Shown here piece by piece: positions 1-14,414 of a DNA stretch of 64,000 nt. The position numbers and the translations under genes were made by a program. Below the pieces are notes generated by a model, which saw only the letters and a program-made list of their open reading frames with translations, did not search any database and was not told where the DNA came from. The number at the start of each line of letters is the position of its first letter. Within the stretch, counting starts at the first letter, position 1. This DNA comes from Chrysomallon squamiferum (lineage: Eukaryota; Mollusca; Gastropoda; Neomphalida; Peltospiridae): the NCBI GenBank assembly GCA_012295275.1, contig CM022669.1:11142449-11206448 (forward strand), written 5' to 3'.

Positions 1-3000
1 ACCAAATATAGACTTTAATTATATTATACTCTCTATCAGGATTTTTCTTATTTCTGGTACTAGTTACTCGAGTTTATCCTGGCAAATAAAAAGAGAACAA
101 AAATGGTAAATTCATCTGAAAACATTAAGTTTACAGTTCGAATTATTTTTAAGTGCGCCTTGTTAGAAATCATGATATTTAAATGACTTCATTTTTGGAC
201 TGCGAAAACAAATGAAACTATGAAGAAGAAGAAAGAAAAAAGAGGCTGAAATGAACTTAAAATGACTGCCGTAATAAGACTTCACAAAAAAAAAAAAAAA
301 AAAAATTAAAAAAAAAAACACAATAATAATAATAATAAGAGAAAAAGAAAATATTGTCTTCTGGGAAGGTCTGGGAGTGTCACGTTCCAAATTTCATAGC
401 TCAGACGTCCTCTTCAAATCGTATCCTTGCAAAGTCGTTGGCAAACGAAAATGTGATGGCATTAAAGAAAATCAATGCAAACGCCACCGGAGAAACGAGG
501 CGGCCATTTTGCAAGACGAAGACGTGCGGAGAGCGGCGAGGTTTTCATCGCCTGCCTTCGTCCCGCAGTCGTGCTTCTCGGCTCCCGAGCAGACGGCTAC
601 AATAATACGGGTTGCGATCTTTTATTTCCTTTGCCTTATTAATCATTTGGTGTAGCGAGAACTCCGAAATTAGATGCCGAGATAGAATTAGATTTTTCTG
701 ATCTGTGACACGCCATACGTTATGGTACATGCTGTAATTGCAAGGACTGGCCTGCGCGTGGTGGGCCTCTTGAATAATTTTGACTGTTTATTGCAGTAGC
801 AACTCGGGATTGGTCACCTTGGTGACTCGCTGTAAAAACGCTCGGCGTCGACAGTTTTTGGTGTAATGACGATGATGCATTCGCTGGGTTGTCTGTCCGT
901 CCGTCCTGCAGAATCATTAAACTAATTGTCACAACGCTGGTCAGGTTGCAGTCAAGTCGTGGAAAGCTGTCGTTTCTGTCTTCATCGCTGATCATTTCAC
1001 TGGTCGGCGGTTTCTTGTCGTGCTGGAGATCGTAAAGAAACCGTTTCTTTGTCCTAGCTTTAATACGACTAATCTCTTCTATTTCTGTTCCCAAAAACTT
1101 TATATTAAAAATAGATTGATTAAGCAGAAGCCAAAGATAAGATCCCCGAACAGGTCAGTCGTAATGACATTGAGATATCAGTGGCGAATTTATTATTGCT
1201 CTGCAGTGATTAATGATCGTTGAAATATTTCCTTCTGACATTTTTGAATGTTGAAACAGTCTGAACAATACGTCATTAGTAATAAGTTGCCATGGTGACA
1301 TGTTTGTCGTGACATTATTAACAAGCATTGTAATTTTAAATTAACAGGTTAAAGTAAACTGTTTAATTTAATTTGAAACTGACTTTACAAATAACAGTAA
1401 CCATCTTGCACAAAGATAAAGAATACAAACACGCACACACGCCATACAGACAAACGTGCACAGGACAGTTTATATTAAACTAATTTCCTAAAAGCTGTTA
1501 TACAATTGAAATTTACTGACGGGTGGAAACATCCTAAACTGTATGCTGATTCATTTATCGTGTTATGTGTTTTCCTGTGTACTGGCTGGGTGCACATAAC
1601 TGCTATTGTTTTGCTAATTGATCATTAACGCATGATGACTCTGTTATATTCGTTGATTACAAAAAGTAATGAAAATTTCCTTAAATAATCTTTAAAACTG
1701 TACGTATTAACTAAAATGTGACAAATTTAGTGGACGCTTCCTGTTTTAATTGCTGTTTTAATTTACGTTCAATTCAGACAAACTGGACGAGACGATAAAT
1801 TCAGGGAAAATTAATACGCGATAAAAAATATTGCTGTTTTAACTTACGTTAAATTCCGAGAAAATCACGAAGTGAACGATAAAACTGTTACTATTTTATT
1901 ACGAAAACGATCACGCGTTGAAAACTTGTCCATAACGCAGAATAATTTTTAGTAACCGAAGAAAGATTAACCCGACTAGTTAATTAATAAAAGAATTATA
2001 AAATAAGTTATTCAACAACACAGTCAATATATTTTCAACCTTTTGTTGTGAGATTTTAACATCTAATGAGATAGAAGATTCACATCTGCTATTCCTTTTT
2101 AATTAGCAGCATGAATGTTTTTTTTATATGTTCCTACCCATTGATGGAGCATCATGTACGACTGGATGGGACTGGACATAGCTTAGTAGATGCAGATAGA
2201 GACTGAATCAAATCATGCTTGACTGTTTAAAACTGTAATAACTAAATTATAACAGTGATGATGAAGATGACTAAGATGATCAAATAATGACGACAACGAC
2301 AATAATCAAACAATGATGACACATTTTTTGTTTTATTAATATTTTTCATTTGCTTAATTAATATTGCTTTTATTTATCCGACAATTCAGTTTAATAAAAA
2401 AAAAAAAAATAATAAATAAATAAATAAAATAAAATAAAATAGAAAAATGTTCCCTTTAAGCATGAATTGTAATTTTAATGTTTATCATATAAATTACCAT
2501 CCACCCACTATCAAGTCTTGGACATCCCTGAATGTCCAGAGAGAAAAATTCCTCTTTGACGAACCGAGTAATTAGTTTTTCTGAATAGCTGACATGGCAC
2601 AAAAGACCTCTGAATCTTACTTCTTTCCCATCGTACACTTCGCTGTAAGAATATTACATCTGAATTGCCTGGGGGACATTTGTAAATTCCTCCATGTTCG
2701 TGCGCAAATTTAAGCGCTTTCACGAGAGAACCCGGCTCTTGGCTTGTCGTCCCCAGGACCCTAATTACAGACAAAGGACGGCATCGAGGGAGCGACAGCG
2801 AGGCTTTTCTCAAACTTATCAATCAACAAACCACGTGTGCATTTCTCACGCTGACCACTATGACGTTCCGAATATCGCTCAATTAACAGAAATCAATTCG
2901 TCAGATCTGCTCTCGAAACTTTTAATGACGGTCGGAGGGAAGGTTTCTTGATTTTGCGCGGTTTAAAAGATACATTTGAAAATTCCCACGACGATATTAT

Positions 3001-3120
3001 GGAAATCAGACTGGTGATTCGACGACTTGTTGATAAAAGATGGAAGGTCGTGATGCAAAGTGAAAAGATTTCAGGGTTGTATTTGTTACAGAGGTGCTGA
3101 TAAAAAATCTGAAGTTAAAG
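1..3120. other. Upstream non-coding DNA
   Basis: I see no convincing gene here. Short open frames on both strands look like chance frames in low-complexity DNA. Two stretches are less AT-rich and more complex than their surroundings, about 350-1060 and 2500-2960, and could be conserved regulatory islands or remnants of old insertions. The first contains a YY1-like core (GCGGCCATTTTG, 500-511). Poly-A tracts lie near 285-318 and 2395-2445. No splice-compatible conserved domain was recognised. Confidence 0.5.
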
Positions 3121-3144
3121 TATTTTATAAATCTCTGATTTAAT

Positions 3145-3389
3145 TTTGTTTATTTATTTATTTATTTATTTTTACTTACTTACTTACTTACTTACTTATT
3201 TAGTTACTTACTTACTTGCTTATTTATCTAATTATTTATTTGTAAATTTTATTTATTTATTTATTTTTATTCTTTCTTTCATTTGTCTGGCTTGATTTTG
3301 ACACTAATATTTACTAACAATAAAATATGAAAACAAAATAACAATGTGGAAGATACAGATGCTTTCATTTAGTTTTTGATACCATAAAA

Positions 3390-3428
<39 letters not shown>

Positions 3429-3500
3429 GCAGTAGCGGTAGTAGTAGTAGTAAAAGTAGTGGTGGCGGTGAAGTGGTAGTAGTAGTAATGTGGCGATAAT
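3145..3500. repeat. TTTA / TTAC / AAT / TAG simple repeats
   Basis: A run of TTTA and TTAC tetranucleotides (about 3145-3266) is followed by (AAT)n at about 3394-3428 and a decayed GTA-rich trinucleotide stretch to about 3490. Confidence 0.9.
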
Positions 3501-3613
3501 AATAGGAGTATTAGTAGTTGCGGTTATAGTAATAAATAATAATAATAAAGAAATTACTTACTCACTTTTCCTTATTTATCTTAATCACCTAGATTATTTA
3601 TATTATTTATATT

Positions 3614-3714
<101 letters not shown>

Positions 3715-3818
3715 TAAGAATGAGTTTCTAGGGTGAATTAACCTAATGTTGTCTAAAATTATAATACATGACGCCATCGTATTATTTTCAATGACGTACT
3801 TTGTAAACTAAATTGAAG

Positions 3819-3943
<125 letters not shown>

Positions 3944-3959
3944 CTCATATATCAAAATT

Positions 3960-6900
3960 TATTTTAATTTAACTACAATAATAAATAAATAAATCTAAAC
4001 ATTGACAATCGTGTTTCAGACGTATTCTTTACCATATCGGTGCCTGTCTCTTTCTTGTCTCCGTCTTGAAAGTCTATTTCTGTTAGCAAAGATGAGATTC
4101 ATGAACAAAACCATCCTGTCTCTCTCCATCAGCCATTTACATTTCGACTTTTATTTCCCTTTTAATACCATATTTCATTAAGTGGCAGCCTCGCCCGAGC
4201 ATTGTTGATTTCGCTTTTATGAGACAGCGGTGATATATAATGTAATAAGAGGAAGAAACGAATTAGAGTTAACAAATTAGTATTTCTTCATCTCACAATA
4301 AATTAATGGCCTCCTTCGATGTTATGACTCTTGCAGTATCAATATATATTCATGGTCCTGTGACGTCACTGATGTACACTGTGTGTAAAGTGTTCGCTAG
4401 GTGTCATCTTTGGCTTACTGGTTTATAACTAGCGTGTTCTTGATGACGTCACCGACACGACACTCAGTGTATCAGTGAGATTCCCTCGTGATTTGGCTTT
4501 ATGACGTCATTAATACATATGTACGTTACAAACATATAACTGATATTGATTAGCTACGTCAGTATGCTACAAGAATATTTGTTAATTCTAAAGTAATAAT
4601 CATCATGATGATAATGATGATGATGATGATAAATGACTAAATAAATTGATGAATTCAGTTTCGCTAAAATATTGCCCCTTTACTTTGAATGATAAAAATG
4701 AAAACGTCATGAATGATTTTCATGATATCATTAGCCTTCAGAACCCGAAGTTCTCTTTTAAAGTTCTCAGTAATGTTAGTCAAAATTAATTAAATAATAA
4801 ATTAAAATGCGAAACTAAAGACAGCGTCCACCTGTGACCAAGACGAAAGATCACTGATTTGTTTTCTCTCAGCAACGTCTTTCTTCTTTAAATGTATTTT
4901 ATCTTGCATCTGAAAAAAAAAAAAAAAAAAAAGACGAAATGTTCATGACTGCATTAAATTATCAACAAAATCATTTTTCCGTATGCTGTGGAAGCTTTCG
5001 AGAAAAGATGAAATGAATGGGTGTAGTTATTTCTGTGAACGTTCGTTTTAAGTCGCTTTGCTCCTCGTAATCACCGCAACGTCACGAACGTCGGCAGAAA
5101 TATATTTAACTCGTCATTAAGTGACAGACAAGTCTCTTGGGGTGTGGAATGTCGCTGGATCAAATCACGACCTTTTGGATAATTTTCCGTTTCGTAAGTA
5201 AAATGATTTTGATGTTTGTTTGTTTTGTTTGTTGTTTGTTTTGGGGGTCTTCTTCTTTTTTTTCTTTTTTCTTTTTTCTTTACGATTTGTTTATTTCTTT
5301 ACAGTTATTATTATTATTGTTGTTGTTTTTTTATTGTTATTATTGCTGCTGTAGTTGTGGTAATAAATCTTGTAAATATAAAATAGTGCTGATAAACTGT
5401 TAAAATTCTGAAATCAAAATCAAAAGAGAACATCAAAACTGACAATAATGGGAAACGTTTCTGACAGGCATCGACATCTTGTATCGCATTTGTCTGATGT
5501 ACTTTACAAAAAATAATAATGATTTACAAAAAAAAAAAAAAACACACAAAAAAAAAAAAACAATTCCAAATAGAAAAATGTAATTCTTTTAAAAGGAAAA
5601 AAAACAACAAAACAAACTGACAGGCTAATATGCAGCGTGTCTTTAGCACGGCCAGCAGTCGGGCTTGATTTGTGACGAAAGCGATTGGTCTGGACCCAAG
5701 TTTTTGCAGTCACTGACAAAACCCGCCCCTGGTGTATAGAGCGAGCCCAGAAGGTCTGTTCATTTTGCCAGGTTTTTCAATTTAATCTCAAGCATAACAT
5801 TTAGCGTTTGTCACTTTCAGAAATCAGCTGCCTGCCAGACGACCCGAGCGGAAGTGCTGGAAAACGTCTGCGCCATTGTGTAAGAGCTGCGAAAATTGTC
5901 TTGCGAAAATTGGGTTCCATCTTGGTGTGCGGAATGGCTTATGTCAGTTCTTTGTTAAAAAAAATTCCGTTTTGTTACCTTACGAGCGGTTGATTAGAAA
6001 GTGTAGTAACAAAACCGTTATGAAGTGTAAGTTGTTAACACAGAAACAGACGTCTGGGTATGATTGCAGCAATCAGTGGTAAAATGTATGTGAAAATTAA
6101 TACAAGCAGCCATTTAAGTAATATGTTAGCATAGCATTACCAGACAGTATCTGTACATTAGCTATTTTAAAGGCTATACTATTATTAGTCCATTATATTA
6201 TTATAGCTATGATATAATAAATATTATAAATATCGTAATGGACAAATCATATTTTTTATAGGTATGATAATGGACAAGTAATATTTTATATATCCTGATG
6301 GACATGTAATATAGATATTATCATGAACAAGTAATATTAAAGACAGTATTTATTCCACTTAAATTTATGTTAATTTTAATTTCTATTGCTGTGACGAATT
6401 CTCGAATTAATTTATTTGTTTATTTATTTCCTTACTTACTTAGTTACTTATTTATTTATATTATCTTATTTGTTATTTTAATATTTTATTTATATATTTA
6501 TTTATTATTTCCGCATTCTTTTTCTTTAAAAATTCCATAAAATATTTTATTTAAATATTTGTTTATTTATTATCTTTAGCATCGTTATCTCGTACTTTTC
6601 AATAATTGTAGTTTTCATTCCTAACATTAACTTAGTTATGCAATTCCAATATCATTAAACGAAATGCTTCTGGAACTGCAACAGGAATTCAGAAATTGTT
6701 TTCGTAAATTGATACCAAAATAGCTGGAGAGACATTAAGTTTTTTCAATCAATATTCGACTTTAACAGCGCATTTTCCAAATTTCGCTTGACAATTATTG
6801 GAAGAAAAGAAATTGAACATTCTGTAACGAAATAAAAATCTTCTTATGACTGCCTTTTGGGGGAAAAGGTTCGTAGCTGAATCGAAAATGCGGTTGTAAT

Positions 6901-7880
6901 AAGGATTTAACCTTCGACTTCAGTTTGTAAATAATGTCACGTTCCGAAGAACATATTCGTAAATATGTTTTATTGAGAGCACAGGTCCGACAGATTATAA
7001 CAAGTGACCGTTATGATGTCCGGAGATCGTACAATCGGGCCAAGGAGGAGTTTGTTTCATGATATTTTGTTTTTATCACACTTTATAACTGTTAGGCTTA
7101 ATATTGTTTTTCTTGTGTGTTTTATTACCGAAAACAATTTTTACAAAATAAAAAAAAAATTAAATAAAATGAGATACAAGAAGATGAAATGATTAAACAG
7201 TTCAAAGATTACCACCTACACATTCCAGAAGCTGAAACTGTTTTCATTTTACATATCTTGCATATGCAGTTACGCAGAGAAGTATAGACTTTGAAATTCC
7301 ATGCACACTTACATATACACACACAGACCAAACACAAACACTCACAATACATACTAAAACCAACACGATATTGACACATAATATATACATGTACATGTAG
7401 CAGAATGAAAACCCCACATACAAATACATGTACTGACACACACGAGTGTATAAACGGATTATTAGAGGCAATATTTACTAACCTAAAACAACATAATTAT
7501 GTACCCATGTTATGTTTTCAGTTCAAATACTTTTTTCAATGACAATTGTTACTTTAACCAAAATTAATGCGACTACAAACTTGAATCATCTTTGAGTTCA
7601 TTAAAAAGTGATCATCTCTGTTGTTGTTTTTTTAATTTCTCACTAAAAATACTTCGCTATCCGTTTTCAAGAATGTTTTTACTTTAAGTGTTATCATATG
7701 GACCTATATCCTGATAGGAGTTATAAGATTTAAAACAAAAATCACGACGCGTAAACTGAATGAATACACACGCAGACTGGAAAACGTAATTTTAAACTGA
7801 ACGTAATACACGTCACCCTTAACTCACAGATTTACGATCGGGTTTAAAAGTTAAACAAATTTCTTTCAGCATAAACATTT
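3960..7880. other. Upstream non-coding DNA
   Basis: No gene was recognised. It contains three TGACGTCA palindromes (listed separately), short homopolymers, a diffuse array of about 35 bp around 6230-6345 built on a 'taatggacaagtaatattt'-type unit, and (TTTA)n near 6410-6510. A somewhat GC-richer segment lies at about 5740-5950. Confidence 0.5.
4361..4509. promoter_or_regulatory. Cluster of three CRE palindromes
   Basis: The full palindromic cAMP response element TGACGTCA occurs at 4361-4368, 4444-4451 and 4502-4509, three times in 149 bp. It is the canonical CREB/ATF binding site. Whether this region acts on the IgSF gene that starts about 6 kb downstream cannot be told from sequence. Confidence 0.35.
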
Positions 7881-7883
7881 ACT

Positions 7884-7912
7884 CTTTATTTTATTTATTT
7901 ATTTATTTTATT

Positions 7913-7951
<39 letters not shown>

Positions 7952-8000
7952 TATTTTTATTTTTATTGTCTTTATATTTATTTTTATATTTATATTTATA

Positions 8001-8064
<64 letters not shown>

Positions 8065-8103
8065 ATTATTATTTATTATTATTTATTTATTTATTTTTAT
8101 TTT
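7884..8103. repeat. (TTTA)n / (TAT)n simple repeats
   Basis: TTTA tetranucleotide repeats grade into a long TTA/ATT trinucleotide run and back to TTTA. Confidence 0.95.
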
Positions 8104-8699
8104 ACATAATATTCTAGCGATATTGCTTTTCTGATGTTCACATCTGAATGACAAGAAATAAATGCTTAAAATTAATTTCATATCATTTTCCTGTGAGATT
8201 TACGATCTCGTTATGATTACGTAAATGTATGAACTGAACGTTCTGTCAGTATTACTCTGGGGGTCTCTCACAAAGTACTAACTACATGTGGACAATTATT
8301 ATAAAATTAATTCCGAATCACAAAACAATAAAAGTTAAGTAATAAAAATACTTGTTTAGAATGAAAGGATAGAAGAGGTTAGCAAATTTATACCATCAGA
8401 ATACTGTTTATCAATTTATTAATAATAAAAAATAAATAAATAAATAAATAAAAACAATGTGTTTGCCCTTTCCTCTAATCAACCCCAAATAATGCTATCA
8501 GTATCCTATCAAAGCATACTGTATACTAAACACTTAACATTTACCTACTCCTTACAAGCCAGTTTACCAAATTAGCAATACAAAGTTCAAATACAAACAT
8601 GCTTTTGTATGATGTTTACTAACATATAAAACAGAACGCTTGTTAGCAAAATACCAAGTTAGACGCGCGCCCCATCATACTGTGTACGAATCCAGAAAA

Positions 8700-8990
8700 C
8701 TGTTTACTAATATCCAGATAAAATGTTTACTAATATCCAGTAAAATGTATACTAATATCCAGCAAAATGTTTACTAATATCCAGAAAAAATGTTTACCAA
8801 GAACGCAGTATTTAATTACGTTTACCAACATATGCGCTCTAGTATACAGTTTACCAACCTTCAGAATACTGTTTACTAACATTCATAATACTGTTTACAA
8901 ATACTACAGCATTCATTACATTAACCAACATACGCTATCTAACATACAGTTTACTAAGATCCAGAACGGTGTTTACTAATACTGACAAGC
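8700..8990. repeat. Degenerate tandem repeat, unit about 24-27 bp
   Basis: Successive units of the type 'gtttactaatatccagaaaa' are nearly identical at 8700-8790 and decay towards 8990. Confidence 0.85.
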
Positions 8991-10010
8991 TGTTTACATT
9001 ATAATAGCGCTCAAACAACCGATATCACTGTTTTCATTTCTTTGTTCACCATTAATTACAATCTGGCTTCATCAGTTTTATACGATTAACATCGATTTTT
9101 AAAATATTAACCATGCCTAATGCAAATAAAAAAAAAATCATGAAAATAAGCTAAATAAAATTAAAAACACATCAACTTTTTTTTATGGTTTAGCAGAAAG
9201 TATTTTGTTCATATTGCTACAACGTTAAATTCAGTTTGGATCAGTTTAACAATAAAAACAAGAAACATGGGGATTAAAAAAAAAAAAAAAAAGAAAAAAA
9301 AAAAATGGGAAGATGAAGAAAAAGAAAATAATAATAATAATAATAATAATAATTATTATTATTATTGTTATTATATATTTAGATACAACATGCAACTATT
9401 CTGAATATACATTTTGCGCACGCATACACACACACTTACGTACTAAAGTATTCGTTTTAAAATATATTTATATAGCTAAATATAGCAACATACATAATTA
9501 ACTAGATCCTGCGATGACTTTTAACTTGATTCGAATTCTGCAGTCACTGTACAAGATGACGTCAACAATACTTTTACGTCAGACTACTGCCAGCACATAG
9601 TTATGGCATATTACTAAATGTACGATATCAGGTTATCTCGTCAAGGTAAAAAAAAAAATGAAATTTTATATTATAGATGCATACATATGTAGAAATAAAA
9701 ATTTTAAATTATGCATACATACATGTTACATATTTAGTGGAAAACAAAAACAAACAGACCTGTATTTTTCTGGATCATCTAGTACATATACATATATTTA
9801 TTAATATTTTGTTTGTTTCAGCTTTTTTCATCTTAGTTTTCTCTTTTTTTTTGTGTGTGTGGTTTTTTTTTTATTATTTTTATTATTATTATTATAATTA
9901 TTATTATTATTATTATTATTATTAAAATTATCTGAAATTAATTTTTTTTCTTTTCTTTTCTTTCAAAATAATTACATCTAAAATTAAACAATAAGCTGTT
10001 GTCACAGAGA
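8991..10010. other. Non-coding, low-complexity DNA before the promoter candidate
   Basis: AT-rich sequence with poly-A (about 9277-9305), (AAT)n/(ATT)n (about 9327-9369), poly-T (9865-9880) and (ATT)n (about 9875-9925). One CRE half-type element (GATGACGTCAAC) lies near 9557. I see no gene. Confidence 0.6.
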
Positions 10011-10014
10011 TGAG

Positions 10015-10350
10015 AAAGTCCCCGCCCCTCGTGGTGGGAAGTCGTGGGTCCGCCGCTGATCCGAGTTCAGTGATTTTCGCGTCTTGCTGGGAGCAGTTGG
10101 CGAGGAATCAATGAAGAAGCGCCGAGCCTCATTCCGACTCGCCTAACCCAGAGCGGCGCGAGTCATTGGCCAGAGTCAGCGAAGAAGTCGGAGCGCGAAA
10201 CCGTCATCCACTAGTTGGCGCTCATTTTCCAACGAAACCGACAACAGAAACACGTGTCTGCGAGTGGATTCCTGGGATTTCTTCCGAACATGTGCGCCAG
10301 AGAATACGATCACTTTTATTAATTAGCAGAGATCGGAGAGGGTTTTTCTT
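10015..10350 (+). promoter_or_regulatory. CpG-rich promoter / 5' exon candidate of gene 1
   Basis: An abrupt GC- and CpG-rich block in AT-rich DNA lies about 0.9-1.2 kb upstream of the start codon at 11195. It has a GC box (CCCCGCCCCT, about 10020-10030) and an inverted CCAAT motif (CATTGG, about 10164). This is the most promoter-like stretch upstream of the signal-peptide exon, so I infer that transcription begins here. No TATA box stands out. A 5' UTR intron between 10350 and 11194 is possible but not resolved. Confidence 0.45.
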
Positions 10351-11194
10351 ATTTTTCTTATTTTTTTTTATTTTTAAATATTACTCACACCAAAACGACC
10401 ACACGTGCCTATCTGGGCATGATGCTTTCCGCGAGCTGAGGCGACTGTGTCGTTACAAAGACGTTGGTAAATTGCTTCACAGCTGCGGAAAAGTTTTTCG
10501 ACTCATCAAATTTAATACTTGGGTTATCGCTGATTTTCATAATATGGATTGGCCGTTTTAATGACGCGGAAAATCTTCAAGATGAGTGGTCAGAAACTTA
10601 TGAATCATTCTTATTTCGTTAATTGGAAGTCTTGAAATTTTTTGTGAGATAAAAAAAAAAAAAAAAAAACACAACAACACAGAACTCGTTGATTATAACG
10701 ACTGTTTTTGAACCGTGACTCAAAAATTGAAGTTATTAATCAATAACTATTGACCGTGTATAATTAAACGATTCTGGATTGGCAAAAATGAACATACAGT
10801 CAAAATCTAAACGCTTTTCTGACATCGTGGACGAAGAAAAAGAGTTTTCTTGTTTGGGAGTTTTGAGTTGGACACTTTCGTTTTAAAACCAGAACGACAG
10901 ACTGAAGATTTTGTATCGACTGAGTTTTGGTAGAAAGACAAGAACTTTCAGTGAGTGAGTATAGATGATGTGAATAAATATTTAAAAAGTCTAAAAAAAA
11001 AAAAAACACAATTAGAATTTAGAAATGAAGTGAAAATTTAAGGTACAAAAAAAAAAAAATTGATGCCAAGACTTTAAATTTTGTTTTACGAATACTCGTA
11101 GAAGCAGGAATTTCTGAAAATACCTGGATGCCGAAAACTTTACCCTGACTACATCGACACCAACGTGGACATTATCACAACGACAACCGCTACC
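10351..11194 (+). other. Probable 5' UTR (possibly with an intron) of gene 1
   Basis: Sequence between the CpG-rich block and the start codon. It holds poly-T (10360-10376) and poly-A tracts (10651-10669, 10993-11006, 11048-11059) and no convincing coding frame. I infer UTR or UTR intron from its position only. Confidence 0.3.
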
Positions 11195-11252
11195 ATGAAG
11201 TACTCTATCATGCTCGTTCTGCCACTGTTATCGATACGCTTCAATGCTTTAG
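11195..11252 (+). CDS. Gene 1 exon 1: signal peptide
   Basis: ATG at 11195 (context CTACCATGA) opens MKYSIMLVLPLLSIRFNAL, a short basic start plus a hydrophobic core, which is typical of a signal peptide. The donor AG|GTAAGT is near-consensus and leaves one base (G), which matches the two bases AA at the start of exon 2 to give Glu20. No other upstream ATG with a signal-like frame and a phase-1 donor was seen. The 29-kb distance to exon 2 makes this link an inference, although phase and biology both fit. Confidence 0.7.
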
Positions 11253-13039
11253 GTAAGTTAATCTTGTTTTCTCGCCAAATCTAATTTAGCATAAATAAAT
11301 TCGATTTGAATCACGTGACCGCTTGCCAGCTTCGATACAAAAGACCGGAGGGCTAATTTCATTGCAAACTACAAACCTGCCATTAATACTCCCCAAGAAG
11401 TTAAGCACGTCACAAAAATGTTCTTGTCCAGCCATGGTCAGTTTAATAACCCCCCATTCACCCCGTATTACAAGATGACCACAAAGCTATGCTGGCCGTA
11501 ACCTGAGCAGGACTCTGTAATTGGCTGGAAGATTAATAATGCACAAGTTTGGCTCTGACATATGGATTCATTGTGCAAACTTGTGAGCGGTTAAACTCGC
11601 GAGCAAGGGAACATTACAGAGTCAGATTTCCGCAGTTAATCCGTACGTGTTTGTCGTATTAAATATTAACGTTAATGATCAACACCGCGTTTCTTTATCG
11701 ACGCGGTAAATGCTGAATCGCAAAACGGCGTTTCTGTGTGAATTTGTTTACACGACCACGTCAAAGATGCATAAGATCTTTTATATATTCTATTTATTTA
11801 TTTATTTATTTATATATTTATTTATTTGCCTGTTTGTTTTGCTATAGATATTCAGAAAACAGTTTTGTTCTCTCTTTATTTTACCTTTTAAAAATATTTA
11901 AAATTTCGTCATCATCATCTTTTATTATTATCATACGTCTTTAACTGAATATTAAATTACGTTTTTAAAGTCAGTCGGTTTAGGCTGGACATTTTGAATA
12001 TTATCCAGGCATTTTTTATTTTGTATTCTTTGGCCATAATATTATTACGTACATTAAATAAATCTCACATTTAGTAATTTCATATGTTTGTTCCACTTCA
12101 GTATGTTTCAAGAGTGTATAACAGTAACCACAGAAGATGAAATAAATAATTAATAAAGGACATAAAAATATCTCCTGATTTCCTTTTTGACCAATACCTT
12201 CAGCTATTATCACTCGTACAGAATGAGTCACTTATGATATAACAATATTTATCTAACCCAAGCTCGTTTTTATCACTTTGTTTATTTATACATAAAGTTT
12301 TGTTTTCATTTAAAGGTACAGTTTTTTTTTTTTCTTCACTTGGGGAAAAAAGATAAGTGTTTTATTTAACGATGCAATTAAAATAAATTTTAAAAACGAC
12401 ATCAAACAAACAAACTTTGGTTATGTTGACGCTGTGGTTAATTTGTAGCTGTATCAGTGTATGGTAAAAGAAAACTTCCATACTTCAGAATGTAACATGT
12501 TTGTAAAATATAGTTAACGATAAATTCAAACTACACTTACATTTCATCATTATATATATATTTATATATAGTAAACGTCATATATAAAATGATGATCATG
12601 TGACATACTACTTTAATTCAGTTAACTGACTGACGGCTTGAAAAGAGCACGTAGGCATCTGAAATTCTTGACACTTGTTCATCTCTCAGATTTCTGTCAG
12701 TTGTTTGACTTTAAAACATTTTGCAGGAGTCAGTCAGAATGAGCTCTGACTTCAAGCATGCTGCTCTATGTTAAAGCATTCTAGTTATGTTCTGACGTCA
12801 TAGATAACAAAACGCAGTATTTCGTAAATGAGTTTTCCCTCGTTTGTTCCTAGAACAGTTTCGTCAGTATATTTTCATTCCTTTTGTTTTATTTTGTTTC
12901 AGCTGTTTGACCTAGGCTGTGTTTATTTAAAACTGTTCTTTCTTATTTCTTTTATTTTAAAAATAGTGTTATTTTCTAATTTAATATATTCTTTAATTTT
13001 GTATGTATATGTCTTGTTTATCTTTTTATTAGAATTTCC

Positions 13040-13072
13040 TTCTTCTTCTTCTTCTTCTTTTTATTATTATTA

Positions 13073-13142
<70 letters not shown>

Positions 13143-13180
13143 CATCATCATCATTATCATCATCATTATTATTATTATTC
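13040..13180. repeat. (TTC)n(ATT)n(ATC)n trinucleotide repeats
   Basis: TTC repeats lead into a long uninterrupted ATT run and then ATC units. The tract explains the artefactual poly-Tyr and poly-Asn frames on the two strands. Confidence 0.95.
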
Positions 13181-13596
13181 AGAAATGTCAACTGATACTG
13201 AAAGTTTATATATATTCGTACATCCTTATAAATACGCACACATACACACATGTATATATACATACACATACACATACATACATACAAACATATATATTTA
13301 CATACTTATGCACACAGACACAGACACAGACACACGTATGTATATAAATACAACAGTTTGATATAACGAAAGCTGACAGCTTATAAACAAAAAGTGAGAG
13401 AAAAATCTGCAAGCGGCAGGACAGTGTTCTGTGTGTTTACATTGACTTACTTTAAAATAAACAAAACGATAATCATTAGAAACCATCTTTCTTCTTTTTT
13501 AAATGTTCTAAATAGATTCCTTCTTACGTCTTTCTGTAACTACTAACATTTTCAGTTTCTTCTCTTTCTTTGTTTCTCACTTCTTCTTTTTTTATA

Positions 13597-13627
<31 letters not shown>
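13597..13627. repeat. Poly-T tract
   Basis: About 30 consecutive T residues. Confidence 0.95.
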
Positions 13628-14414
13628 GAGGTTCGTTTTATTTTTGGTTTCTTATTTTAATCTAAAAAACATCCTTAAAAATATCTATCACCGTCAGAAA
13701 TTTTGGACTGCATATATTTCACGTTAATCATTTTGATATGTTGTGTACTTTATACACTTATATAGAATTTTAAAATCATAAATCATTGTGAAATCTGAGC
13801 TGAATACGATACGCACAAACAGACACATATACACTTAAACATTCAGTTACACATAAACGCACACTTAAATACACACACACGTACCTCCACGATCTCATTC
13901 ACATGCACACTGATACACGTGGAAATACATATATACATTACATACCAACAGACAGAGATATACACTCATCCCTTATACATACATTAAAAAACGTGTTTTC
14001 TCCACTAAACACATAGTACATAGCTGAACACTTAGATATCTGTTGCTTACACATCGTTTCTGATGACCCTTAACTAATTTAAAGAACAAATTATCGGAAT
14101 ATGTTTGAAGTCACTGTGATGAAGAAAAAGAAATGTACGTCAGTTACTTCCAAGGTTACGTATATTACGACATACCATTATTATTATTTTAATTCCTGTT
14201 ACACAACGTTATTGTAAGTGATACTCAATTACTCAAGTGAATGCTTAGAAAACTGGATCCCCTGAGTGAAGAATAATGCATAATATAAACTGATGATTAC
14301 AATTAATAGTAATTACCAATTACTATCACTACTACTACTACTACTATTAATTCTACTTCTACTACTATTACTACACATTTGTTCTTCCTACTACTAACAA
14401 TAACACGAACTACA

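Noticed and set aside
10166-10561. A 131-codon plus-strand open frame in the CpG-rich block
   Set aside because: No signal or domain, and it runs through a poly-T tract. More likely an open frame by chance in the first exon or promoter region.
12828-13361. A 177-codon plus-strand open frame rich in Tyr and His
   Set aside because: Its core is translated ATT/ATC repeats; the flanks have no domain or splice context. A low-complexity by-product.
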